Source: Jatrophihabitans sp.
GTDB lineage: Bacteria; Actinomycetota; Actinomycetes; Mycobacteriales; Jatrophihabitantaceae
Assembly (NCBI GenBank): GCA_025924515.1
Contig: JAICIE010000026.1
Location: 1-32,680 of the forward strand
Direction of reading: 5' to 3'
DNA length: 32,680 nt
Each line of letters begins with the position of its first letter. The first letter of the stretch is position 1. The translations under genes were made by a program, and so were the position numbers. This document shows positions 15,193 through 25,031 of the stretch, piece after piece. The notes under the pieces are model-generated. The model was given only the letters and a program-made list of their open reading frames with translations, searched no databases and was not told the DNA's origin.

Positions 15193-15546
15193 TCAGCGGA
15201 CGGCGATGTCCTTGGTCGTCAGGACGTCCGGCTTCGCCCGCTTGACCTTCTTCGACGCCTTCGTCTTCGCAGGCGGCGGCTCGTTGCCCGTGAGCACCCG
15301 GAAGGTCGATTCGGCGCTCTTACGGGTGATCATGTCCGCCACGACCATGCCGGTCGCCGACAACACACCCCAGGCGATCGCGTCGCCCCAGTCGACGCCA
15401 CTCTCCTTGATCTTTTTGGGCGGCGCCTCGTACGGCCGCGCGGCCTCCCACGTCTTCTCCACGGCCTTGCGCGCCAGGATGCCGACCGGCATCCCGATCA
15501 CCACCGTGAGCAACCGCATACCGAGCTTTCCGGGGACGTTCGCCAT
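15193..15546 (-). CDS. DUF4235 family protein
   Basis: A 117-residue protein with two short hydrophobic stretches (RLLTVVIGMPVGILA near 11-25 and DAIAWGVLSATGMVVADMI near 54-72) and a lysine-rich tail. This is the layout of the actinobacterial DUF4235 membrane family, function unknown. AGGAGG lies six bases before the ATG at 15546, which is preferred over the adjacent upstream ATG (15549). The stop abuts the MFS stop on the other strand, with no bases between. Divergent from the UDG gene. Confidence 0.75.
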   Translation of the reverse strand: MANVPGKLGMRLLTVVIGMPVGILARKAVEKTWEAARPYEAPPKKIKESGVDWGDAIAWGVLSATGMVVADMITRKSAESTFRVLTGNEPPPAKTKASKKVKRAKPDVLTTKDIAVR

Positions 15547-15602
15547 CATCCACCTCCTGGTCGGCAACCTACCCGGGGTCACGGGCTGCAACGCTGGAGG
15601 AC

Positions 15603-16409
15603 GTGATTGCGCGACCCGGTGCCGGCTGGCCGGACGATCCAGCGACGCCGGACACCCCGATCGCCAGGAACGCTGAGGACGTGCGACGGCTGGCGAGATC
15701 CGCCGCGGACCTGGACCGGACGCGGGCCCGGGTGTCCGTCTGCCGTGCCTGTCCGCGGCTCGTGCGCTGGCGCGAGGACGTGGCCCATACCAAGCGGCGC
15801 GCCTTCGCCGACCAGCCGTACTGGGGCCGCCCGGTGCCGGGCTGGGGTGACCCCGCGGCTCGCGTCCTCATCGTCGGACTCGCTCCGGCGGCGCACGGGG
15901 GGAACCGCACCGGACGGATCTTCACCGGCGACCGCAGCGGCGACTGGTTGTTCGCCTCCCTCTTCCGCGTCGGGCTCGCCAACAGCCCGACGTCGCTCGC
16001 GGCAGGTGACGGTCTGCTGCTGCGCCGCACCTGGATCGCCGCGGCGGTGCGCTGCGCGCCACCGGCGAACAAGCCGACCACCGAGGAGCGGGACGCCTGC
16101 CGCCCGTGGCTGGTCCGGGAGATCCAGTTGCTGTGGCCGGCGCTGCGCGCGGTCGTCGTCCTGGGCGGGTTCGGCTGGGCGGCGCTCTGGCCGGCGCTCC
16201 GCGCCGCCGGCATCCAGGTACCGGCGCGGCTGCCGAGCTTCGGCCACGGGACCGAGGTGCCGGTCGACGGTCGCAGCGTGCTGGGCTGCTACCACGTCAG
16301 CCAGCAGAACACCTTCACCGGCAAGCTCACCGAGGCCATGCTCGACAGCGTCCTCGGCCGGGCGGCCGAGTTGGGCGAATCGGGCTCCGGCGCCACCGAT
16401 CTCCGCTAG
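15603..16409 (+). CDS. Family 5 uracil-DNA glycosylase (UdgB type)
   Basis: Removes uracil and other deaminated bases from DNA at the start of base excision repair. 268 residues. It has the four iron-sulfur cysteines Cys47, Cys50, Cys151 and Cys166, and motif 1 GLAPAAHGGNRTGR (92-105), where alanine replaces the catalytic acid as in family 5. The second active-site motif is HVSQQNTFTG (231-240). The GTG start at 15603 has GGAGGA only about two bases away, unusually close; GTG 15681 is possible and would still keep the first cysteine pair. Followed after one base by the NADH dehydrogenase. Confidence 0.9.
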   Translation: MIARPGAGWPDDPATPDTPIARNAEDVRRLARSAADLDRTRARVSVCRACPRLVRWREDVAHTKRRAFADQPYWGRPVPGWGDPAARVLIVGLAPAAHGGNRTGRIFTGDRSGDWLFASLFRVGLANSPTSLAAGDGLLLRRTWIAAAVRCAPPANKPTTEERDACRPWLVREIQLLWPALRAVVVLGGFGWAALWPALRAAGIQVPARLPSFGHGTEVPVDGRSVLGCYHVSQQNTFTGKLTEAMLDSVLGRAAELGESGSGATDLR

Positions 16410-16410
16410 C

Positions 16411-17757
16411 GTGCTGGCTGTGCCCGAGCAGATCGCCCCACGGCGCATCCTCATCCTCGGTGGCGGCTACGTCGGCATGTACACCGCGCTCCGGCTGCAA
16501 CGGGCGCTGCGCGCCGGGGAGGCGTCGATCACGCTGGTCGATCCCCAGTCGCACATGACCTACCAGCCGTTTCTCCCAGAGGCGGCCGCGGGCAGCCTCG
16601 AGCCGCGCCACGTCGTTGTGCCGCTGCGCCGCGTCCTGCCCCGATGCCGGGTGGTGGCGGGCGCCGTCACGAGCGTCGGGCATGCCGAGCACCGCGTCGT
16701 CGTGCAGCCGGCCGAGGGCCCGGAACTCGAACTGTCCTATGACCTGCTCATCGTCGCTCTCGGCTCGGTGTCGCGGTTGCTGCCCATTCCCGGCCTCGCG
16801 GACGTCGGCATCGGGTTCAAGACGGTCGGGGAGGCGATCTATCTGCGCAACCACGTCCTCGCCTGCCTGGACCTCGCCGCCTCGACGCCCGATCCGGGTG
16901 TCCGGGCACGGGCGCTGACGTTCGTCTTCGTCGGCGGCGGCTACGCCGGCGTGGAAGCGCTCGCCGAGCTCGAGGACATGGCGCGATACGCCGTGCGGCA
17001 GATCCCCGGCGTCGAGCCGACGGACCTGCGATGGGTGCTGGTCGAGGCAGCCGGTCGGATCATGGCCGAGGTCTCCCCGCGGCTGTCGGACTACACCGTG
17101 GCCCGCCTCAACGAGCGCGGCATCGAGGTCAAGCTCGGAACCAGGCTCGAGTCGGTCGAGGGCGGCCACGTGCGCCTGTCCGACGGCGAGGACTTCCGCG
17201 CCGACACCGTGGTGTGGACCGCCGGGGTGAAGGCCAACCCGATCCTGCAGCGCACCGACCTGCCCAAGGACGACGCCGGGCGGCTGCCCTGTGCGGCGAA
17301 CCTGCGGGTCAAGGGCGTGACCGGCGTGTTCGCGGCGGGCGACTGCGCCGCCGTCCCGGACCTCACGTCAAAGGACCCGAACGCGCTGTGCGGTCCGAGC
17401 GCCCAGCACGCGGTGCGGCAGGCGAAGACGTTGGCGGACAACATCGTCGCCGTGTGCCGCGGCAGCAACCTGCGCGACTATCGGCACCGGTACGCCGGTT
17501 CGGTGGCGTCCCTGGGGCTCTACCGCGGCGTGGCCGAGATCTACGGGGTCAAGCTGCGCGGCCCGTTGGCGTGGTGGATGCACCGCACCTACCACCTGTC
17601 GCGCATGCCGACCTTCAACCGCAAGGTACGCATCGTGGCGGACTGGACCGGTGCCCTGCTGTTCCGGCGCGAGGTCGTCGCGCTCGGGCAGATCCAGTCG
17701 CCGCGCGACGAGTTCTTGCAGGCCGCGGGCCGGCGGGTCGTCCCGGTCGTGGAATAG
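16411..17757 (+). CDS. ndh: Type II NADH:quinone oxidoreductase (NDH-2) family protein
   Basis: A 448-residue flavoprotein with two dinucleotide folds: ILILGGGYVGMYTA for FAD near residue 13 and FVFVGGGYAGVEALAEL for NADH near 172. FAAGDCAAVPD binds the FAD tail, and the quinone-site-like CGPSAQHAVRQAK segment follows. NDH-2 passes electrons from NADH to menaquinone at the membrane without pumping protons. The C-terminal WWMHRTYHLSRMPTFNRK stretch is amphipathic, as in membrane-docking NDH-2. The frame is open far upstream; the start is taken as GTG 16411, with GTG 16420 equally possible, and neither has a clear ribosome site. Confidence 0.9.
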   Translation: MLAVPEQIAPRRILILGGGYVGMYTALRLQRALRAGEASITLVDPQSHMTYQPFLPEAAAGSLEPRHVVVPLRRVLPRCRVVAGAVTSVGHAEHRVVVQPAEGPELELSYDLLIVALGSVSRLLPIPGLADVGIGFKTVGEAIYLRNHVLACLDLAASTPDPGVRARALTFVFVGGGYAGVEALAELEDMARYAVRQIPGVEPTDLRWVLVEAAGRIMAEVSPRLSDYTVARLNERGIEVKLGTRLESVEGGHVRLSDGEDFRADTVVWTAGVKANPILQRTDLPKDDAGRLPCAANLRVKGVTGVFAAGDCAAVPDLTSKDPNALCGPSAQHAVRQAKTLADNIVAVCRGSNLRDYRHRYAGSVASLGLYRGVAEIYGVKLRGPLAWWMHRTYHLSRMPTFNRKVRIVADWTGALLFRREVVALGQIQSPRDEFLQAAGRRVVPVVE

Positions 17758-17786
17758 CCGACGAGGACGGACGGTTGACGAGGGTA

Positions 17787-17800
17787 GTTGCACTCGCAAC
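17787..17800. promoter_or_regulatory. Palindrome upstream of the first pirin gene
   Basis: A GTTGC half-site, four bases, then GCAAC, centred about 30 bp before the start codon and just upstream of the AGGAGG. The size and symmetry suit a MarR- or TetR-type dimer. No regulator gene is adjacent, so the assignment is only inference. Confidence 0.4.
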
Positions 17801-17823
17801 CGCATACTAGGAGGCTGGCCGAC

Positions 17824-18816
17824 ATGGTTGCCGTCACCGCTGACACCCTGACCCTGCCGCGCGTGCGCGGAGCCGCGCTGGGCGACACCGAGCGCCCGGT
17901 CCTCGCCGTCTCGACCGGCCCGACCGGGTTCGAGGGCGAGGGCTTCCCGGTGCGCCGGACGATGGCCGGCATCAACTACCGGTACACCGACCCGTTCATC
18001 ATGATGGACCACATGGGCGAGGTCGACTACGCCGCCGGCGAGCCTCGCGGAACCAACTGGCACCCGCACCGCGGCTTCGAGACGGTCACCTACCTGATCG
18101 ACGGCCAATTCATCCACCAGGACACGCACGGCGGCGGTGGCATCATCACCGAGGGCTCGACGCAGTGGATGACGGCCGGAGCCGGCCTGCTCCACATCGA
18201 GACGCCGCCGGAGCGCCTGGTCGAAGAAGGCGGCCTCTTCAACGGGTTCCAGCTCTGGGTCAACCTCCCCGCGAACGACAAGTTCAGCTCTCCTGCTTAT
18301 CAGCCTGTCGAAGCATCAGACCTCCTGCTGTTGGGCAGTGAGGACGGAGGGGCGCTGCTGCGCGTGATCGCCGGTGAGGTCGACGGCCACCGCGGCCCGG
18401 GCTCGACGCACACGCCGATCACCTTCCTGCATGCCTCCCTGGCAGCGGGCGCCCAGCTCTCGCTGCCGTGGCAACCCACCTACAACGCGCTGGCCTACGT
18501 CTTCGCGGGGTCAGGCACCGTCGGCCCGAAGCGGCAGGACGTGTCACCAGGAAACCTGGTCGTGTTCGGTGCAGGCGACCGGATCACCCTGCAGGCGGAC
18601 GCCCGGCAGGACAGCCGGAGCTCCTCAATGGAGGTCCTGCTGCTCGGCGGCGAGCCGATCCGTGAGCCGATGGTGCACTACGGTCCGTTCGTCATGAACA
18701 GCCGCGACGAGCTGGTGCAGGCGCTCGAGGACTACCAGGCCGGACGCCTCGGCGTCATCCCGCCGGATGCCATCATGCCGCACGTGCCGCGCAACGCCCG
18801 CGACCCGCGCGACTGA
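17824..18816 (+). CDS. Pirin family protein (first copy)
   Basis: A 330-residue bicupin. The metal-binding set of the N-terminal cupin is visible: His80 and His82 in HPHRGFETVTY, and His124 and Glu126 in LLHIE, matching the four iron ligands of pirins. The C-terminal cupin segment (QLSLPWQPTYNALAYVF) follows. Pirins include quercetinase-like dioxygenases and redox-linked regulators; the activity here is unknown. The start is ATG 17824 with AGGAGG nine bases upstream, shorter than the open frame. A second pirin lies at 23980-24942 on the other strand. A GC hairpin follows the stop. Confidence 0.92.
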   Translation: MVAVTADTLTLPRVRGAALGDTERPVLAVSTGPTGFEGEGFPVRRTMAGINYRYTDPFIMMDHMGEVDYAAGEPRGTNWHPHRGFETVTYLIDGQFIHQDTHGGGGIITEGSTQWMTAGAGLLHIETPPERLVEEGGLFNGFQLWVNLPANDKFSSPAYQPVEASDLLLLGSEDGGALLRVIAGEVDGHRGPGSTHTPITFLHASLAAGAQLSLPWQPTYNALAYVFAGSGTVGPKRQDVSPGNLVVFGAGDRITLQADARQDSRSSSMEVLLLGGEPIREPMVHYGPFVMNSRDELVQALEDYQAGRLGVIPPDAIMPHVPRNARDPRD

Positions 18817-18829
18817 CCTTTTCCTCCCG

Positions 18830-18850
18830 GGGCCGGGTCCGTCCCGGCCC
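18830..18850 (+). terminator. Candidate hairpin terminator after pirin
   Basis: Perfect 8-bp stem (18830-18837 with 18843-18850) and a five-base loop, 14 bases past the stop codon. There is no T-tract. Confidence 0.5.
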
Positions 18851-18928
18851 TGTCGACTGTTGGCCGGCAGGAACCGCTGCCGTTCGCTTCGGGCGGACGC
18901 GGCACCGGAATCCCGTCCGCGGCGGCCG

Positions 18929-18951
18929 GGTTGAGTGCATAGGACTCAACC
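18929..18951. promoter_or_regulatory. HAIR-like (HspR) operator upstream of lon
   Basis: Perfect 8-bp inverted arms, GGTTGAGT and ACTCAACC, separated by exactly seven bases. The inner TTGAGT-N7-ACTCAA equals the core of the HAIR consensus (CTTGAGT-N7-ACTCAAG) bound by the heat-shock repressor HspR. Streptomyces lon is known to belong to the HspR/HAIR regulon. The site ends 12 bp before the lon start, so a bound repressor would block transcription. The operator call is motif-based inference. Confidence 0.8.
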
Positions 18952-18963
18952 ATAGGAGTGCGT

Positions 18964-21282
<2,319 letters not shown>

Positions 21283-21293
21283 GCGAGAATGAA

Positions 21294-21323
21294 CCCGGGC
21301 GTGTGCGGCCGAACACGCCCGGG
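21294..21323 (+). terminator. Hairpin between lon and the tRNA gene
   Basis: Perfect 11-bp GC-rich stem (21294-21304 with 21313-21323) with an 8-base loop, 11 bases past the lon stop. The last base of the right arm is also the first base of the tRNA. It may terminate lon transcripts or mark the tRNA 5' processing point. Confidence 0.6.
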
Positions 21324-21395
21324 CCCCCGTAGCCCAACGGCAGAGGCAGACCCCTTAAAAGGGTTGCAGTGTCGGTTCGAATCCGACCGGGGGCA
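21323..21395 (+). tRNA. tRNA with UAA anticodon and short (class I) variable loop
   Basis: A 73-nt cloverleaf. The acceptor stem is seven perfect pairs (21323-21329 with 21388-21394) with discriminator A at 21395. The D arm has three clear pairs (positions 10-12 with 23-25) and a GG in the loop. The anticodon stem is 21349-21353 with 21361-21365. The anticodon loop CTTAAAA has T33, so the anticodon is TAA at 21356-21358. A 5-base variable region follows, then a perfect five-pair T stem with a TTCGAAT loop. CCA is not encoded. By anticodon it would read UUA leucine, but bacterial tRNA-Leu normally carries a long variable arm, which is absent, so the amino acid identity is uncertain. Confidence 0.75.
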
Positions 21396-21434
21396 CCGCG
21401 CGTCCACGGTGTGAACCTCGTGACCACGTCGCCT

Positions 21435-21452
21435 GCCGACAGCAAAGTCGGC
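21435..21452 (+). terminator. Small hairpin downstream of the tRNA
   Basis: A 6-bp perfect stem (GCCGAC with GTCGGC) and a six-base loop, 39 bases after the tRNA 3' end. A possible terminator of the tRNA transcript; weak. Confidence 0.3.
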
Positions 21453-21544
21453 CTCATCCGCGCTAGGAGAGCGCCGATGGTCCTCCCGAAGTCAGTGCAC
21501 ACCCCTCCCGCACGGTGCGCTGCGAGGACGATCGGAGTTCCCCC

Positions 21545-22360
21545 ATGCCTTCTTTCTTCCGGGGCGATCGCCGGCGAAAGTCGGTCATCGCGGCAGCCGT
21601 CGCCGTCGCCGCGGCGGCCGTCGCGCTCTTCCCCCAGGTCAGTGCGGGTGCGGCAACCGCGACCCCCGACCCGTCCGGTGAGGCGCCGCCGGCGAGCGGT
21701 TGGTGGCAGTCGTCGTTCGTCGACGAATTCGACGGCACGGCGATCAACAAGTCAGCGTGGGGCGTCTACGACAACCACGACCCGCGTAATCCGCATGGAC
21801 CGAAATACGCGAGCAACGTGTCCGTCCACGACGGAATGGCGACGCTGCGGACGACCAAGGTGAACGGTGTTTGGGCCGGTTCGGGAATCTGCTCGGCGAA
21901 GATGACGACCGGGACCTACGGCAAGTACATGGTCCGCGCCCGCTTCATGAGCGGGCTCGGCGTGAAAGCCGTCGCGCTGCTTTGGCCGTCGGGCAATCAC
22001 TGGCCGCCGGAGGTCGACTTCATGGAGTACGACGCGCGCGACGCCCACCACAAGAGCTTGCTGCTCACCAACCACTTCCGGCCGCTGAACTCGATGCAGC
22101 AGGCTTTCGTGTCGGGTGATTACACCCAGTGGCACACGTTCGGTGTCGCCTGGACCCCGACCTACCTGCGTTTCTTCCTCGACGGGAAGACGACTGCGAT
22201 CATGAAGGGGCACGTTCCCACGGCGCAGATGTGGCTCGGCCTGCAGACGGCGATCGGCGGCCAGGTGAAGCCGGACGCGACCACACCGGCGAAGGTCGAC
22301 CTCGATGTCGACTGGGTGGCGTACTACAGCGCACCGGCCGACGCGGGGTGGACGCCCTGA
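21545..22360 (+). CDS. Secreted glycoside hydrolase family 16-like protein
   Basis: 271 residues with an arginine-rich start and hydrophobic core (14-30) forming a signal peptide; cleavage is likely near the VSAGA-ATAT region. The mature protein opens with FVDEFDGTAINKSAWGVYD, a typical GH16 first strand. It contains EVDFME, which fits the GH16 catalytic pattern ExDxxE with nucleophile Glu156, Asp158 and acid/base Glu161. QWHTFGVAWTP and FFLDGK are also family-like. GH16 enzymes cut beta-glucans or galactans; the substrate is unknown. The ATG at 21545 has GGAG eight bases upstream; the open frame starts earlier. The spacer to the tRNA holds no further gene. Confidence 0.85.
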   Translation: MPSFFRGDRRRKSVIAAAVAVAAAAVALFPQVSAGAATATPDPSGEAPPASGWWQSSFVDEFDGTAINKSAWGVYDNHDPRNPHGPKYASNVSVHDGMATLRTTKVNGVWAGSGICSAKMTTGTYGKYMVRARFMSGLGVKAVALLWPSGNHWPPEVDFMEYDARDAHHKSLLLTNHFRPLNSMQQAFVSGDYTQWHTFGVAWTPTYLRFFLDGKTTAIMKGHVPTAQMWLGLQTAIGGQVKPDATTPAKVDLDVDWVAYYSAPADAGWTP

Positions 22361-22376
22361 CCCTTCTCGACGCATC

Positions 22377-22411
22377 ACGACTGAGGACCGGCTCCGGCCG
22401 TCCTCAGTCGT
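22377..22411. terminator. Strong bidirectional hairpin terminator
   Basis: Perfect 12-bp stem (22377-22388 with 22400-22411) with an 11-base GC loop, between the convergent GH16-like gene and the DMT transporter. The sequence after it is T-rich (TATGCGTTT). It can serve both strands. Confidence 0.8.
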
Positions 22412-22442
22412 TATGCGTTTCCGACGACTCGGATCCCGCGGT

Positions 22443-23300
22443 TCAGGACGTGAACCGGGGCGAGCGTCCGATCAACAGCACGCCGACCAGCATCGCCAGC
22501 AGGCACAGCGCCTCACCGGACAGTGCCGACCCGGTGGCGGACAGCTTGTCGCCGAGCAGGGTCACCGCCAGGACGATCCCGGCGACCGCCTGCGTCGCCG
22601 CGGTGGGCGGCAGCGCGTAGTCGAGCCGTCCGGCCCGGAACGCCGCCTGCGAGAGCAGGACCCCCGCCGTGGCGGCCGCCAGCACGACCCAGGGCCAGAG
22701 GGTGGCCGCAAGGTGCAGCAGCGGATGTCGCGGGGCGGCGACGATCGCTCCACGCGTCGCGGCGTCCTGCAGGGCGTACATCACCCCAGCGGCAGCAGCG
22801 AAGAGCGCGGACTCGACGACCATCGACGTCCGCGGGGCGAGGCCCCACCCGGCCATCGCGAACCCCGCGGCGACCGCGGCCGATGCCGCGGTGGCGACAG
22901 CGATCCCGCGCCAGCCCGGTTCGGCGCGTAGGTCGGCGTGCGGATCCGCAACTGCGAGGAACACGGCCAGCGCGACGGCCAGCACGATCGGCCCGACGAC
23001 CTCCTCCCAGCTCGGCGGGCGGTGTGACAAGCCGCCCGCCAGCACGAAGGCGACGAGAAGAAAGCCCACGAGAACCGGCTCGACGGTGCTGACGGGACCC
23101 AGCTGCAACGCCCACGCCGCCAACGACTGCCCGGCCGTCATCGCCGCGATCCCCAGCCACCAGCGGCCGCTACTGATCAGGGCCTTGAGGACGTGCCGGG
23201 AAAGCAGCCCCCCGGAGTCCGAGGCCGTGGCCACCCGTTGCTGCAGGACCCAGCCGACGCCGAGGAAGACCGCGGCAGCGACGGCGACGGTGTAGACCAT
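22443..23300 (-). CDS. DMT-type (EamA-like) membrane transporter
   Basis: A 285-residue integral membrane protein with about ten hydrophobic helices and almost no loops, the layout of drug/metabolite transporters. The segment LGPVSTVEPVLVGFLLVAFV resembles the helix 3-4 region of this group, and LLGDKLSATG the helix near the C-terminus. The N-terminus is immediately hydrophobic, with no signal peptide. The substrate is unknown. It is separated by 26 bp from the upstream DUF5302 gene on the same strand, so it may be the last gene of a four-gene unit starting with the second pirin. Confidence 0.8.
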   Translation of the reverse strand: MVYTVAVAAAVFLGVGWVLQQRVATASDSGGLLSRHVLKALISSGRWWLGIAAMTAGQSLAAWALQLGPVSTVEPVLVGFLLVAFVLAGGLSHRPPSWEEVVGPIVLAVALAVFLAVADPHADLRAEPGWRGIAVATAASAAVAAGFAMAGWGLAPRTSMVVESALFAAAAGVMYALQDAATRGAIVAAPRHPLLHLAATLWPWVVLAAATAGVLLSQAAFRAGRLDYALPPTAATQAVAGIVLAVTLLGDKLSATGSALSGEALCLLAMLVGVLLIGRSPRFTS

Positions 23301-23326
23301 GACCGCCGGCCTCGCGGCCTGTCGCT

Positions 23327-23554
23327 TCAGCCGGACTTGCGGCGGAAGGTTCGCTTGCCCCCCACGGCGCCGTGCGCACCGTGGATCTTGGAGTCGCCGT
23401 GGGCGCCGCCGGTCTCACCGGCGGCCTGCGAGGCGCGCTTGCGGTCCAGCGCCGCGCGGAACCGGTCCTTCGGCGAGGCGACGCCGTCCTCCTCGGCCTC
23501 CTCGAGCAGCGGGTCGCCCGCCATGCCTCGGTCGCGGGAATCAGCCGAACCCAT
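23327..23554 (-). CDS. DUF5302 family small protein
   Basis: A 75-residue, highly charged soluble protein. The KDRFRAALDRKRA helix and the C-terminal GAHGAVGGKRTFRRKSG tail are the marks of the actinobacterial DUF5302 family; no function is known to me. The ATG at 23554 directly follows the TAG of the upstream nitroreductase-like gene. Its GGAG lies within that gene, which points to coupled translation. Met11 is an alternative start. Confidence 0.8.
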   Translation of the reverse strand: MGSADSRDRGMAGDPLLEEAEEDGVASPKDRFRAALDRKRASQAAGETGGAHGDSKIHGAHGAVGGKRTFRRKSG

Positions 23555-23983
23555 CTACACCAGCTCCGTCCGCTCGAGCACGACGACCGGAATCTGCCGG
23601 TCGGTCTTGTCCTGGTATTCCTCGTAGTGGGGCCAGACCTCCACCATGTGCTTCCACATGTCGGCCTGCTCGTCCGGTCCGGCGTCGCGTGCCCGCGCGC
23701 GGAAGCGCTCTGCCTGGATCTGCACCTCCACGTCCGGGTCGGCCTGCAGGTTCAGGTACCAGTCCGGCGGCTCCGGGGACCCGCCCTTCGAGGCCACGAC
23801 CAGATAGGCGTGCTTGCCCCAGTCGCGATAGATCAGCGGAGTGGTGTAGTCCTTTCCGGACTTCCGCCCGCGGGTGAACAGCACCAGGATCGTCGTGTCC
23901 TCGCGCCAGTGATAGCCCTCCTCGCCGCCGGTCGCGAGATAGCGCTCGACATGCTCCTTGCCGTACAGCACTTGCTGGGTCAT
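23555..23983 (-). CDS. Deazaflavin (F420)-dependent nitroreductase-like protein
   Basis: A 142-residue protein of the split beta-barrel Ddn family (nitroreductase, deazaflavin-dependent). Typical stretches are TTILVLFTRGRKSGKDYTTP, YLVVASKGG and the DWYLNLQADPDVEVQ segment, all around the F420 phosphate and ring site. Such enzymes use F420H2 to reduce quinones or other substrates, often in redox stress protection. The ATG overlaps the stop of the upstream pirin (ATGA) and its stop abuts DUF5302. It implies that the host makes F420. Residues 1-20 are not hydrophobic. Confidence 0.88.
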   Translation of the reverse strand: MTQQVLYGKEHVERYLATGGEEGYHWREDTTILVLFTRGRKSGKDYTTPLIYRDWGKHAYLVVASKGGSPEPPDWYLNLQADPDVEVQIQAERFRARARDAGPDEQADMWKHMVEVWPHYEEYQDKTDRQIPVVVLERTELV

Positions 23984-24942
23984 CGAGTACGTCCTCCTGG
24001 CTTCAACGGTCCCGGGGGCAGCGGGGGTGCTGCCAAAGCCCTACCCGCGCCGGGAACCGTTCCGAACCGCAGCCCCGACTCCCACTCGGTGCGGGCCGTC
24101 TCGATCTCGTCGTGGGTGCGCCCGACGAAGTTCCACCACATCACCACCTGCTCCTCGAACGGCGCGCCGCCGAGCAGCAGGACGCGAGCCCCGGCCGGCG
24201 AGGACACCGCCAGGTCACGGCGTCCGCAGCCCAGATACAGCATCTCGCCCGGCTCCAGGGCCTCCCCGTCGACCTCGACCGACCCGGACATCACCAGAAC
24301 TGCATGCTCGAACTCCGGCTCGAGCGGCACAAGCCCGCTCCCGTCGGCGCTGAGCTCCAGATCAGCGCCGACCAGCGGGGATCGCGCGGAGCCCGGCGAC
24401 ACCGCGTCGGCCAGCGCACCCATGATCACGGTGGCGCGGACCCCGCCGTCCGCCACCACCGGGAGCGACCGGTGGTGCTCCCATCCGGCGGCGCCGTTGC
24501 GCACCGGTGAGGGCAGCGCAACCCACAGCTGCACCCCGTGCAGCAGCGCCGGGTGCGGCACCGGCGAGTGCTCGGCGTGGGCGATGCCGTAGCCGGAGGT
24601 CATCAGGCCCAGTTCACCAGGCCGCACGACGACGTCGTTGCCGAGGCTGTCGCGGTGGTGCACCTCGCCGTCGAGCAACCAGCTGACGGTCTGCAGGCCG
24701 AGATGCGGATGCGGCGGCACCTGCATCCCCGGGCGGTCGCCGATGTCCTCGGGGCCGTAATGGTCGACGAAGCACCAGGCGCCCACGAGCCGCCGCCCGA
24801 GGTTGGGCAGCAGCCGCCGGACCGTCGTGTCGCCGGCGAGGGGCTGCAGCCGGCCGGCGTAGCGCTCGTGCACCGGCCGAGGTGCGACAGCCGCCAGGCC
24901 GCCCAGCCGGCTCAGCGCGGGAGTCCGGTCGAGGTTGCTCAC
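23980..24942 (-). CDS. Pirin family protein (second copy)
   Basis: A 320-residue bicupin with the four pirin metal ligands: His78 and His80 in PPHPHLGLQTV, and His122 and Glu124 in IAHAEHS. It differs clearly from the 17824-18816 copy, so it is an old paralogue rather than a duplication. The C-terminal half carries the FEEQVVMWWNFVGRTHDEI motif of the YhhW-like group. The GTG start at 24942 heads a tight unit with the F420-type reductase and DUF5302, suggesting a redox-linked role. Divergent from the PfkB kinase with 89 bp between. Confidence 0.92.
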   Translation of the reverse strand: MSNLDRTPALSRLGGLAAVAPRPVHERYAGRLQPLAGDTTVRRLLPNLGRRLVGAWCFVDHYGPEDIGDRPGMQVPPHPHLGLQTVSWLLDGEVHHRDSLGNDVVVRPGELGLMTSGYGIAHAEHSPVPHPALLHGVQLWVALPSPVRNGAAGWEHHRSLPVVADGGVRATVIMGALADAVSPGSARSPLVGADLELSADGSGLVPLEPEFEHAVLVMSGSVEVDGEALEPGEMLYLGCGRRDLAVSSPAGARVLLLGGAPFEEQVVMWWNFVGRTHDEIETARTEWESGLRFGTVPGAGRALAAPPLPPGPLKPGGRTR

Positions 24943-25031
24943 ACGCGCTCTCTCGCCGACGCGTCGGTGACAGGACGTTCGCTCACCTCGCCACCGTATG
25001 GACCGTCGGCCCCGTGCGCCAGAATGCGGAC

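Noticed and set aside
21323-21395. Prophage or island attachment site at the tRNA
   Set aside because: No integrase follows and I see no repeat of the tRNA 3' end further along the window.
21323-21395. Suppressor tRNA reading UAA stop (anticodon UUA)
   Set aside because: That register would put C at position 33 instead of the required T and would break the anticodon stem; the UAA anticodon fits better.
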